The notes under the pieces were generated by a model, which ran no database searches, was not told the DNA's origin, and worked only from the letters and a program-made list of their open reading frames with translations. From SHAN690 sp041391765 (GTDB taxonomy: Bacteria > Bacteroidota > Bacteroidia > Flavobacteriales_G > Salibacteraceae): a stretch of 64,000 nucleotides of DNA. How positions within the stretch are numbered: the stretch's first letter is position 1; every line of letters starts with the position of its first letter. Of this stretch, positions 54,753-62,207 are shown in pieces. The stretch lies in the NCBI GenBank assembly GCA_041391765.1, contig JAWKNJ010000028.1:25579-89578 (forward strand), read 5' to 3'. The position numbers were made by a program, and so were the translations under genes.

Positions 54753-56378
54753 ATGATTGCTCATTATTTGATGCGAAGAGCGATTTCTTCAGTATTAGGG
54801 GTTCTTTGTTTTGTACAAACGTATTCTCAAGAATTACAATGGCTGGAAGGAAGAAAGACTCAATATGAATATAACACCTATGGGGTTCCAGGCTCAGCAG
54901 GGCGTGTTGCTATTATAGATAAGGTTGATGGGAAAAGTCCAGTGTTAAAGGCAACCATTTATGATTTTGGAAGATCGGAACCTGGTTCTACAATTGATCT
55001 TCTTGAAAAAGGGAAAGCCAATGATCAAATCTTGACAAGAGATGTGGTTTCAATTGGAGGTGTGCTCTATGCCATGCAGGAAGGGAAAAGCGCTAAAGGC
55101 AACTTTGCGATGTTGAAACCACTAGATGATGGTCATGTAGATATGCAGGTTAATTCTATCCCAAATTCTAATCCGGATAATGAGGATATGCTCATCAATG
55201 TTTGCGGTGTTTCTCCTAATCAAAGCTATTCTGCGGTATACTCATACACTATAAAATCCAAGACATCGAGGGATAATATGGCGGGAGTCCCGTATCTGAA
55301 TTTATTTTTCGCATATCACAAACAACGTGAAAACGATTTTTATGTCCGCCCTAATTCAATTACAGTATTTGATAAAGAAGGGAAAATGGCATGGACAAAA
55401 TCCTTTCAGCTTGGTCAACAGGATACCGGAGTATATGTTAGGTCAATTGATGTTACTGAGGCCGGTGAAGTTTTTATGCATGTTGAAGAATCGCCAATAC
55501 GGTTCAATTACTTTGAGGCTCCATATTACTTCAAAACGCAGTCGACTCTTGCACTCCATAAGCAAACTGGTTATACAAAAGGTCTGTATTTCTTAAGTCG
55601 TGAGATAGATCAACCAACAAAACTTCCTATTGTTCTAAGTGATGAAATCGATGTTTTAGCTGAACAATACTTTAACAATGAAAACTTCTATATCAGAGTA
55701 GCTTCAATTGGGGTAGACAACGGAGGTACTTCTGTGTTTGCTGGTATGCTTGTTCAAGTTTTAAACCCCAAATATGCCGGTCGGACGTTTGTTAAGTTGA
55801 GCGCTTCGGATTTGCGGAATTCATTTAATAAAAAGACTGAACGCAAACGAGAGAAAGGAAAGGACTTTTCGATTAAAATTGGTCGCCCCACACCAAGGTT
55901 TGTTGATATAGACTCTGAGCATGGTATAACCATATTGATGGAAGAATTTTATCAGGTATCATCTTCGGGGGCTACGAAAACCAAATACAATTACATCACT
56001 TTTTTAAACTCGGATTTTGAAGGCGAACTAAAATGGAGCAAAGTAGTTGAACATGATCATGAAATAAACAAGTTCGTTCTCGTAGAGCGAGGGGGGATTC
56101 ACGCGGTTAGTGATCAGAATGATATTGTGGTATTGATGAATGATAATGATAAGGAGTGGCCTTGGTCTGGCGATAACGCTCAATTGATCCGTTTAATGAG
56201 GTTTGATAAGTTAGGTAACCTGATTTCGGATAATACAGTAGATGCTTTCAAACAACCAATAATGCCTAGAAAAACATTCATGATGGATGGCGAGTTGATC
56301 CTAATTGGAAACGCAATGCCCTATAATCTTGATTTTAAGGTTGGTGAGAAGGCTGTAGTAGGTAAACTGAAATTATGA
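54753..56378 (+). CDS. Large exported protein of unknown function
   Basis: I do not recognise this 541-residue protein. It has a signal peptide (MRRAISSVLGVLCFVQTYSQ from the third in-frame start, or 54753). The body is made of long strands with many aromatic and charged residues (NYFEAPYYFKTQSTLALHKQTGY, GRPTPRFVDIDSEHGITILMEEFYQ), like a beta-propeller or large beta-sandwich. No C-terminal sorting tail is clear, although the final segment ends FKVGEKAVVGKLKL. The coding sequence is more A/T-rich than neighbouring genes, like the 705-3291 pair, which may indicate a lineage-specific gene. It follows the kinase by 18 bases, and a 211-base gap with an atpC-like remnant follows it. Confidence 0.65.
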   Translation: MIAHYLMRRAISSVLGVLCFVQTYSQELQWLEGRKTQYEYNTYGVPGSAGRVAIIDKVDGKSPVLKATIYDFGRSEPGSTIDLLEKGKANDQILTRDVVSIGGVLYAMQEGKSAKGNFAMLKPLDDGHVDMQVNSIPNSNPDNEDMLINVCGVSPNQSYSAVYSYTIKSKTSRDNMAGVPYLNLFFAYHKQRENDFYVRPNSITVFDKEGKMAWTKSFQLGQQDTGVYVRSIDVTEAGEVFMHVEESPIRFNYFEAPYYFKTQSTLALHKQTGYTKGLYFLSREIDQPTKLPIVLSDEIDVLAEQYFNNENFYIRVASIGVDNGGTSVFAGMLVQVLNPKYAGRTFVKLSASDLRNSFNKKTERKREKGKDFSIKIGRPTPRFVDIDSEHGITILMEEFYQVSSSGATKTKYNYITFLNSDFEGELKWSKVVEHDHEINKFVLVERGGIHAVSDQNDIVVLMNDNDKEWPWSGDNAQLIRLMRFDKLGNLISDNTVDAFKQPIMPRKTFMMDGELILIGNAMPYNLDFKVGEKAVVGKLKL

Positions 56379-56416
56379 TAAGATAGGAGCCTTTCGAGCC
56401 CCGTTCCTTGGTTGCG

Positions 56417-56485
56417 TTACTCAGAAAGAACAATCCCTTGCTCGTTAGTACTAGCACCGTGAATATTAAATCTATTATTTGTAGA
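56417..56485 (-). other. Possible remnant of an atpC-like C-terminus
   Basis: On the minus strand a short open segment reads STNNRFNIHGASTNEQ then GIVLSE and stop. It resembles the AtpC C-terminus encoded at 57750-57983 (SFDINGGVVEVV then KNKVIVLSE and stop) with a three-residue deletion. Twelve bases, GAAAGAACAATC on the plus strand, are identical near the two stops. It is short and could be chance; it is not a gene. The rest of the 211-base gap shows nothing else. Confidence 0.25.
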
Positions 56486-56589
56486 AACTTGGCTTAAGCT
56501 AAGAATCCAACAAAAACAAGAACTTGGAGAGTATCAATAAGATTGATGTGGATTTGCACGGTTCGTTTTAAGGCCTTAATGGGCAATTC

Positions 56590-57156
56590 CTACCATGCAT
56601 AGATTTTATTAAAGTCAGGATTATTTAGTAATGAGTTAAAGCTATAGACGGTGAGGTCTCCTTTCTTGACAACATCAAAACAGTCCTTTCCATATTGTTG
56701 CCTAAAAATTAGATTGACAAATTCCGAGCAGTATAGGGAAGTTGTATCGGTGTTGTCGAAAGAATGATCGAAAGGAATTTTCTGTCCTACGAGTTGATGT
56801 GTTTTCGAGGCAATGCTCGCAGCATCGGTTTCATGTGAAATGTGTCGCAATAGGAAAAAGCTGTTAGGCCTAACATCTTGCAGAAACCTCTTCAAAGTCG
56901 CTGTTTGAACACCATCAGTATCCTCCAATTGACCTGAAATTGATTGGGCCATGATGAAATTTCCTTCATCATCCTTGACCACAATGGCGCAATGGGAAAT
57001 TTTAATCTCTTCTCCGAGAAATTTTGTGATCAGTTCGCTGATGCTACCGTAGCCACACTTTAGAATAACATCGCCCTCACGAATCAAGTGCAGTATGTCT
57101 TGTTCTGCAAGAACAGGCCTACTTGATTGAGAACCGCCCCAACTGCATGATTGCAA
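56590..57156 (-). CDS. YiiX-like permuted papain-fold lipoprotein
   Basis: This protein of 188 residues or more resembles the YiiX/YaeF family (permuted NlpC/P60-type). REGDVILK near residue 30 (counted from the TTG at 57156) is the usual start of the domain. ISHCAIVVKDDEGN carries the histidine and SLYCSEFVNLIF the catalytic cysteine. They are likely peptidase- or amidase-like enzymes of the envelope; the substrate is unknown. The TTG at 57156 starts inside a lipoprotein signal. The frame continues upstream without a stop as IRILPLFLCLLLQSC, ideal for a lipobox, but no ATG, GTG or TTG is available before it; ATT at 57187-57189 would begin it. The true start is therefore unresolved and lies within a palindrome. 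Confidence 0.75.
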   Translation of the reverse strand: MQSCSWGGSQSSRPVLAEQDILHLIREGDVILKCGYGSISELITKFLGEEIKISHCAIVVKDDEGNFIMAQSISGQLEDTDGVQTATLKRFLQDVRPNSFFLLRHISHETDAASIASKTHQLVGQKIPFDHSFDNTDTTSLYCSEFVNLIFRQQYGKDCFDVVKKGDLTVYSFNSLLNNPDFNKIYAW

Positions 57157-57168
57157 GAGCAGGCATAA

Positions 57169-57202
57169 AAAAAGTGGAAGAATTCGAATTCTTCCACTTT
57201 TT
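57169..57202 (-). terminator. 34-base palindrome, terminator of the lipocalin-like gene
   Basis: AAAAAGTGGAAGAATT (57169-57184), CG and AATTCTTCCACTTTTT (57187-57202) form a perfect palindrome. On the minus strand it ends in seven T. It contains the stop of the lipocalin-like pseudogene and overlaps the possible start of the YiiX-like gene. Confidence 0.75.
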
Positions 57203-57656
57203 AAAAAGTCGCATTTGAAATGCTTATTCGGTTTTCAATGGTGGTTTCAGTTACATCACCATATTCATCCTTAGAAGGACCAAACAAACTTATCTTTTGA
57301 ATGTTCCAGAATATCTCCTGTTGAATTGACAGGAACGCCAAGAAAGGTCATACTGATCATGATTTTTTCACCACCATCAGAGATTGAATAGGTGAATGGA
57401 GTAACCACGTCTCCTTTCGAAGGATCGTATGTGGTGTATTCACACCATCGCAATCTCCTTTCTTAACCTTACACTTTTCAAACGTATATCGATCTTTCGA
57501 GTAAGCTGAGTCTGGGACCGATTCACCGTTGTAGGTCATTGCCGTTACTTTCCAAGTTCCTGATGACAATTGCTTTACAACTTTCTGGTCTTTGCTGCAT
57601 GAAGCTGTAATCAACGCAACCAGTGCTACAGCCAGTGTGAATTTTAATATTTTCAT
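57201..57656 (-). pseudogene. Lipocalin-like lipoprotein gene with two frameshifts
   Basis: From ATG 57656 the frame gives a lipoprotein signal (LVALITASC) and a lipocalin-like start (LSSGTWKVTAMTYNGESV, DRYTFEKCKVKKGDCDG). Near 57442-57445 (GTGTG on the minus strand) the reading must shift by two bases to continue as EYTTYDPSKGDVVTPFTYSISDGGEKI. Near 57317-57318 (GG) a second shift by one base restores the first frame as EIFWNIQKISLFGPSKDEYGD...ISNATF with a stop inside the palindrome. Both shifts cancel, and the three pieces read as one coherent protein of about 150 residues. Either two sequencing errors, or recent decay, or a programmed mechanism explains this. The genome annotation would otherwise show a truncated 99-residue product. 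Confidence 0.7.
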
Positions 57657-57701
57657 TATCAATGGTTTTTGTGGCTGCAAAGAAAATGATATTTTAAATG
57701 C

Positions 57702-57726
57702 AAAAGGGGCATTTTAAGCCCCTTTT
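57702..57726 (-). terminator. Terminator after atpC
   Basis: AAAAGGGGC (57702-57710) pairs with GCCCCTTTT (57718-57726) around a seven-base loop. On the minus strand it follows the atpC stop by 23 bases and ends in TTTT. It could also work in the other direction. Confidence 0.8.
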
Positions 57727-57749
57727 TAAAAGATTAGTTTGTGCAGGGT

Positions 57750-57983
57750 CTATTCCGAAAGAACAATCACCTTGTTCTTAACCACTTCCACTACACCACC
57801 ATTGATGTCAAACGACTGATCATTGCCATTTGACTTTACGATTACCTGACCTTCTCTCAATGAAGCAATGATAGGTGCGTGGTTGTTCAAGATTCCGAAT
57901 GAACCATCTTTGCCAGGAAGCTGAATCGAATCCGCTTCTCCTTTGAAGATGAGCTTGTCGGGTGATAATATCTCAACAGTCAT
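57750..57983 (-). CDS. atpC: ATP synthase F1 epsilon subunit, short form
   Basis: AtpC (77 residues) contains the N-terminal beta-sandwich (MTVEILSPDKLIFKGEADSIQLPG, GSFGILNNHAPIIASL). It lacks the C-terminal helical pair of the E. coli protein (about 138 residues). The frame ends cleanly at IVLSE, and a terminator follows, so the gene is not truncated by mutation. Short epsilon subunits are usual in Bacteroidota. The missing helices in other bacteria inhibit ATP hydrolysis, so this kind of inhibition should be absent. It starts 12 bases after atpD. Confidence 0.93.
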   Translation of the reverse strand: MTVEILSPDKLIFKGEADSIQLPGKDGSFGILNNHAPIIASLREGQVIVKSNGNDQSFDINGGVVEVVKNKVIVLSE

Positions 57984-57995
57984 TTCAGATTCAGA

Positions 57996-59504
57996 TTATT
58001 TATTCTCAGCTAGCATTTTCTTTCCAGCCTCGATTGCATCTTCAATCGATCCTTTCAAGTTAAATGCTGATTCTGGATACTGATCCACTTCACCGTTCAA
58101 GATCATATTGAATCCTTTGATTGTCTCTTCGATTGGAACGAATACTCCCTTCAATCCGGTAAACTGCTCAGCAACGTGGAATGGCTGCGATAGGAATCGC
58201 TGAACCCTTCTTGCACGGTGAACGGTAAGTTTATCTTCCTCAGAAAGTTCATCCATACCAAGGATGGCGATGATATCCTGAAGCTCCTTGTATCGCTGAA
58301 GAATTTCTTTTACTCGCTGAGCTGTATTGTAGTGTTCTGCGCCAACAATATCAGCAGTCAAGATTCGTGAAGTTGAATCCAATGGGTCAACCGCAGGATA
58401 GATACCAAGCTCGGAAATCTTACGAGAAAGTACCGTTGTAGCATCCAAGTGAGCAAATGTTGTTGCAGGAGCAGGGTCAGTCAAGTCATCCGCAGGTACG
58501 TAAACCGCCTGAACGGATGTAATAGAACCACGCTTGGTAGAAGTAATGCGTTCCTGCATGGCACCCATTTCAGAGGCCAATGTTGGCTGATAACCTACCG
58601 CAGATGGCATACGACCAAGAAGTGCAGATACCTCAGAACCAGCCTGTGTAAATCGGAAGATGTTATCAACGAAGAAAAGGATGTCACGTCCACCGCTCTC
58701 TTCGTCTCCATCACGGAAATACTCAGCAGCTGTCAACCCTGTCAAAGCCACACGAGCGCGTGCTCCTGGAGGCTCATTCATCTGACCGAATACAAATGTT
58801 GCCTTAGATTCTTTTAATTTTTCATTGTCAACTTTAGATAAGTCCCATCCTCCATTTTCCATGGAGTGCATAAACTCATCGCCATACTTTACGATGCCTG
58901 ATTCAAGCATTTCACGAAGCAAGTCGTTTCCTTCACGAGTTCTTTCACCAACTCCAGCGAATACAGAATAACCATCGTATCCCTTCGCGATGTTGTTGAT
59001 CAACTCCTGAATCAATACAGTCTTACCAACACCGGCACCACCGAACAATCCAATCTTACCACCCTTCGCGTAAGGCTCGATCAAGTCGATAACCTTAATA
59101 CCTGTGAAAAGTACTTCTGTAGCCGTACTTAAATCTTCAAACCTTGGCGCCTCACGGTGAATTGGACGACCGCCTTTCTGATCAACTTCACCGATACCGT
59201 CAATGGCACCGCCAATTACGTTGAATGTTCTTCCTTTAATTTGATCACCGGTAGGCATTGTGATTGGAAGCCCCGTTGCGGTTACAACTAAACCTCTGGT
59301 CAGTCCCTCACTCGCGTCCATTGCGATGGTTCTTACAGTGTCTTCTCCGATATGCTGCTGGCATTCGAGGATAACTTTCTCTCCAGATTCCTTGGTTACT
59401 TCGAGACCATCCAAAATATTTGGAAGCTCACCACTTGTTAAATCAAATCTTACGTCAACTACAGGTCCGATAACCTGAGTAATTTTCCCTTTATTGGCAG
59501 CCAT
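57996..59504 (-). CDS. atpD: ATP synthase F1 beta subunit
   Basis: AtpD (502 residues) is the catalytic subunit of the F1 ATP synthase. Walker A GGAGVGKTVLIQEL, the beta signature GVGERTREGND, Walker B DILFFVDNIFRFTQ, ALLGRMPSAVGYQPTL and the DELSEED loop (MDELSEEDKLTVHRARR) are present. The operon here contains only atpD-atpC; genes for the remaining F1 and Fo subunits lie elsewhere, which is the usual split in this phylum. A -7 element lies at 59560-59567 upstream. Confidence 0.98.
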   Translation of the reverse strand: MAANKGKITQVIGPVVDVRFDLTSGELPNILDGLEVTKESGEKVILECQQHIGEDTVRTIAMDASEGLTRGLVVTATGLPITMPTGDQIKGRTFNVIGGAIDGIGEVDQKGGRPIHREAPRFEDLSTATEVLFTGIKVIDLIEPYAKGGKIGLFGGAGVGKTVLIQELINNIAKGYDGYSVFAGVGERTREGNDLLREMLESGIVKYGDEFMHSMENGGWDLSKVDNEKLKESKATFVFGQMNEPPGARARVALTGLTAAEYFRDGDEESGGRDILFFVDNIFRFTQAGSEVSALLGRMPSAVGYQPTLASEMGAMQERITSTKRGSITSVQAVYVPADDLTDPAPATTFAHLDATTVLSRKISELGIYPAVDPLDSTSRILTADIVGAEHYNTAQRVKEILQRYKELQDIIAILGMDELSEEDKLTVHRARRVQRFLSQPFHVAEQFTGLKGVFVPIEETIKGFNMILNGEVDQYPESAFNLKGSIEDAIEAGKKMLAENK

Positions 59505-59559
59505 TTATGCTGATTTTTAGATAATTACGTGATTAAAATATCCTCTTGAATTCAGGGCG

Positions 59560-59567
59560 CAAACTTA
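59560..59567 (-). promoter_or_regulatory. -7 promoter element of atpDC
   Basis: On the minus strand this reads TAAGTTTG, an exact TAnnTTTG match 55 bases before the atpD ATG. A weak TTTA lies upstream. Confidence 0.5.
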
Positions 59568-59615
59568 TGTATTTCAACCCATTAAACTTTACTAGAAATC
59601 GAAATTTTAAATCTA

Positions 59616-59623
59616 TACCTTTG
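59616..59623 (+). promoter_or_regulatory. -7 promoter element of ribF
   Basis: TACCTTTG is an exact TAnnTTTG match, about 70 bases before the ribF start. It is back to back with the atpDC promoter in the 189-base gap. Confidence 0.45.
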
Positions 59624-59693
59624 GCTGGTTGTTACTATCGGTTTATTGCACTGATAAACAGATAGTTAACGTTTATTTTATAGTTGAAAAATA

Positions 59694-60623
59694 TTGAAGA
59701 TTTTTAGAGGAATTGAGACTTACAGCTCCGAAAGAGGTGCGTGCGTAACCACAGGAACCTTTGATGGAGTTCACATCGGTCACAGAAAGATAATATCGAA
59801 GCTCAACGACATGGCCGAATCCAACAACATGGAAAGTGTCATGGTCACCTTTGATCCACATCCAAGACGCGTGTTATTTCCTGATCAAACTGGTCTGCAA
59901 TTGATAAATACGCTGGAGGAAAAATTAGACTTGTTAGAGTCAACTGGAATAAGCACGGTTATCGTTCATCCATTTACCATGGAGTTTTCGAGAACAAGCG
60001 CATTGATTTACGTTCGAGATCTGTTGGTGAATAGGGTTGGAATGAAGAAGTTGGTCATAGGTTATGATCATCAGTTCGGTAAGAATAGGGAGGGAAGCAT
60101 CGATCAATTGCGTGAGCTGGCTCCACTCTTCAACTTCGAAGTGGATGAAATTCCGGCCCAAGAGATTGATGATGTCAACATAAGCTCTACGAAGATTCGA
60201 CATGCGTTGCGTGAGGGGGATGTACATTCGGCTAACAGTTACCTCGGCTATGATTTTTATATAACTGGAAAAGTGGTGAAGGGTCAAAGTAGAGGGCACG
60301 GGCTTGGTTTTCCGACTGCAAACATTTTGATTGAAAGCAGCGAGAAAATCATTCCTGCACAGGGAGTTTATGCGGTCGAAGTTGTGCTCGAATCCGGCCG
60401 ATTCAAGGGAATGGCAAATATTGGAGTGAATCCAACCTTCGGTGAAGAAAATGAACAGACGGTCGAGGTGAACATTTTCGATTTCAATGACGATATTTAT
60501 GGTAAGTCAATTCGAATGTCATTTCGTAAAAGAATTCGGAGTGAAATGCGTTTTGATAATGTCGATGAGTTGATTCAGCAGATGCAAAACGACAAAAAGG
60601 AAACCTTGAGTATTCTAGCTTGA
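59694..60623 (+). CDS. ribF: Bifunctional riboflavin kinase / FAD synthetase
   Basis: RibF (309 residues) converts riboflavin to FMN and FAD. A TTG start at 59694 is the only reasonable one (MKIFRGIETY). The N-terminal nucleotidyltransferase has TGTFDGVHIGHRKII and VMVTFDPHPRRVL; ISSTKIRHALREGD is the second family motif. The flavokinase domain begins with GHGLGFPTANI and contains YAVEVVLESGRFKGMANIGVNPTF and the C-terminal IRSEMRFDNVDELIQQMQND. Its stop TGA overlaps the TTG start of the LRR gene in TTGA. Confidence 0.95.
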   Translation: MKIFRGIETYSSERGACVTTGTFDGVHIGHRKIISKLNDMAESNNMESVMVTFDPHPRRVLFPDQTGLQLINTLEEKLDLLESTGISTVIVHPFTMEFSRTSALIYVRDLLVNRVGMKKLVIGYDHQFGKNREGSIDQLRELAPLFNFEVDEIPAQEIDDVNISSTKIRHALREGDVHSANSYLGYDFYITGKVVKGQSRGHGLGFPTANILIESSEKIIPAQGVYAVEVVLESGRFKGMANIGVNPTFGEENEQTVEVNIFDFNDDIYGKSIRMSFRKRIRSEMRFDNVDELIQQMQNDKKETLSILA

Positions 60624-61204
60624 AAACTGTCATCTTAATAACGTTATCTGTGTTGCTTGCGATCTGTGCTATTGCTCAAGACGAGGTTGTGACCAAGTTT
60701 AAATCATTGGAAGAGGCCCTAGAGCATCCCAATGATGTTATTGAGCTGACCTTGAAGAGGGAACGCATCAGGGAATGGCCGGATGCTGAGCTCCGTCAAT
60801 TTCCAAACCTTAAAAAGCTTGATTTGACAAGCAATAAGATTGATTCACTTCCATCGGACTTGACTTATCTTCAGGGTTTGGAGTCATTGACTTTGACCAA
60901 TAACAGGCTTGATTCACTTCAATCTAGCATTGGTGATTTAAAATCGCTCAGGGTGTTGAACTTGGGAAATAATGAAATTTATCATGTGACTCCAAGGTTA
61001 GGCGAACTTACCGAACTAAGAGTGCTGGAGCTATGGAGCAACAATATCTACTACTTGCCAATAGAGTTGAATAATCTTAAGAATTTGCGAGATCTGGACT
61101 TGAGAAATATTCAATTGAACGATGAACATCAGGACGCCATCAAGGCCATTTTTGATGAACCAGGGCCAAGTATTAAGATGTCAATGAGCTGTAACTGTAA
61201 TTGA
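60620..61204 (+). CDS. Small exported leucine-rich repeat protein
   Basis: This 194-residue protein has a signal peptide (about residues 1-19, ending CAIAQ). Five leucine-rich repeat units of bacterial/ribonuclease-inhibitor style follow (LKKLDLTSNKIDSLPSDLTYL, LESLTLTNNRLDSL, LRVLNLGNNEIYHV, LRVLELWSNNIYYLPIEL, LRDLDLRNIQLND). The C-terminus has MSCNCN, two cysteines. It probably binds other proteins at the envelope. It overlaps ribF by four bases through a TTG start. Confidence 0.85.
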   Translation: MKTVILITLSVLLAICAIAQDEVVTKFKSLEEALEHPNDVIELTLKRERIREWPDAELRQFPNLKKLDLTSNKIDSLPSDLTYLQGLESLTLTNNRLDSLQSSIGDLKSLRVLNLGNNEIYHVTPRLGELTELRVLELWSNNIYYLPIELNNLKNLRDLDLRNIQLNDEHQDAIKAIFDEPGPSIKMSMSCNCN

Positions 61205-61241
61205 CAGGATAGTTAATTGTCTAATTTTTATTGTAATCTCT

Positions 61242-61249
61242 TAACTTTG
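61242..61249 (+). promoter_or_regulatory. -7 promoter element of the small lipoprotein gene
   Basis: TAACTTTG is an exact TAnnTTTG match; TTG at 61217-61219 is a possible -33 element 22 bases upstream. The ATG at 61255 follows five bases after it, so the transcript could start at or next to the ATG. Confidence 0.5.
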
Positions 61250-61254
61250 ACTTC

Positions 61255-61395
61255 ATGAGATCGCCAAGCATACGACATAAGGCGAGGGTAATTCTAGCAG
61301 TTGTGTTTGCGGGATTATTGCTTGCAAGTTGCGCATCATCTAGCACGGCACACCACAGACGTCCACCTTCAGGAGGACATTTTAAGTGCAAGTAA
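61255..61395 (+). CDS. Very small lipoprotein (46 residues)
   Basis: A short open frame encodes a clear lipoprotein: basic N-terminus (MRSPSIRHKAR), hydrophobic helix (VILAVVFAGLLLASC) with lipobox LASC, then a 20-residue mature part that is Ser/His/Pro/Gly-rich and ends HFKCK. It is preceded by its own -7 element and ends four bases before the end of the convergent cyclophilin gene. I infer that it is a real gene; the mature part is too short for a function. It would be missed by gene finders with a longer minimum length. Confidence 0.7.
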   Translation: MRSPSIRHKARVILAVVFAGLLLASCASSSTAHHRRPPSGGHFKCK

Positions 61396-61398
61396 GCA

Positions 61399-62187
61399 CT
61401 AATCCAGAATCTCGTATTCAATCACAACATCGTTGACCGGCCAGTCACCTGAGTCGCGCTTTTCAGCTGCAATAGCTTCTACCACATCCATTCCTTCCAA
61501 CACCCGACCAAAAACAGTGTGCTTGCCATCTAAGTGTGGTGAACCTCCAATGGTCATGTAGACTTCCCGGTTTTCTTGTGGCACCTTCATTCCATACTCA
61601 TCTTCCGTTGCCTTCAAACCTTTTTCCGTAAAGGGTGTTCCGATCACAATATAGAAGCTGTATTGGGCAGATTTCATTTCGGGATTATTGACATAGCTCA
61701 TTGCCATGGCCACAGCACCCCGCTCATGAATGTGCTTTGGACTTACCTCTGAAGGAATGTAATAGGCGCCCACATTCTCTCGCTTTTCAAGTGTTGCATC
61801 GTTATCCGAGTTTCCACCTTGAATCATAAAACCCGGGACAACTCTGTAGAAGATGGTCTTGTAGTACAACCCACGCTTGATGTGATGAATAAAATTAGCT
61901 CGGTGCAGCGGTGTGTCTTCAAACAGCTCGATGACAATATCTCCGAGTCTAGTCTTGAGTTTGACTTTTGTTTCTTGATTCTCCTGTCCGTATTGCGTGA
62001 AGAATTCTTTGACTTTCCCTGGTTGAGGCCATTGAATTTTGGGTTCTTGAATTGATGGTTTCGCAACAGACTTTTCAGAAACAATTTCTGTATTGTCACT
62101 TTTCTCGTCTCGGTCGGAGTTGCATCCTATCAGGAGTAGAGAAACAATTATGAAGAGTATGCCTGTTCTGCGTACAACGTATGTCAT
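61399..62187 (-). CDS. Peptidyl-prolyl isomerase, cyclophilin type, lipoprotein
   Basis: ATG 62187 (MTYVVRRTGILFIIVSLLLIGC) gives a lipoprotein signal; the TTG 21 bases upstream is less likely. The mature 262-residue protein has a charged linker (about 25-70) and then a cyclophilin domain: VKLKTRLGDIVIELFEDT, ANFIHHIKRGLYYKTIFYRVV, PGFMIQGGNSDND, HERGAVAMAM, SAQYSFYI and LDGKHTVFGRVLEGMDVVEAI. It should catalyse proline isomerisation in the periplasm. It starts 20 bases from the divergent CpsB-like gene. Confidence 0.93.
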   Translation of the reverse strand: MTYVVRRTGILFIIVSLLLIGCNSDRDEKSDNTEIVSEKSVAKPSIQEPKIQWPQPGKVKEFFTQYGQENQETKVKLKTRLGDIVIELFEDTPLHRANFIHHIKRGLYYKTIFYRVVPGFMIQGGNSDNDATLEKRENVGAYYIPSEVSPKHIHERGAVAMAMSYVNNPEMKSAQYSFYIVIGTPFTEKGLKATEDEYGMKVPQENREVYMTIGGSPHLDGKHTVFGRVLEGMDVVEAIAAEKRDSGDWPVNDVVIEYEILD

Positions 62188-62207
62188 TGACCATACCTTT
62201 GTGTGCA

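Noticed and set aside
57156..57680. TTG at 57680 as the start of the lipocalin-like protein
   Set aside because: It adds eight residues before a clean lipoprotein signal starting at ATG 57656.
61221..61421. A 66-codon minus-strand frame opposite the small lipoprotein
   Set aside because: The plus strand encodes a lipoprotein signal with a promoter element; the minus frame shows no signal or motif.
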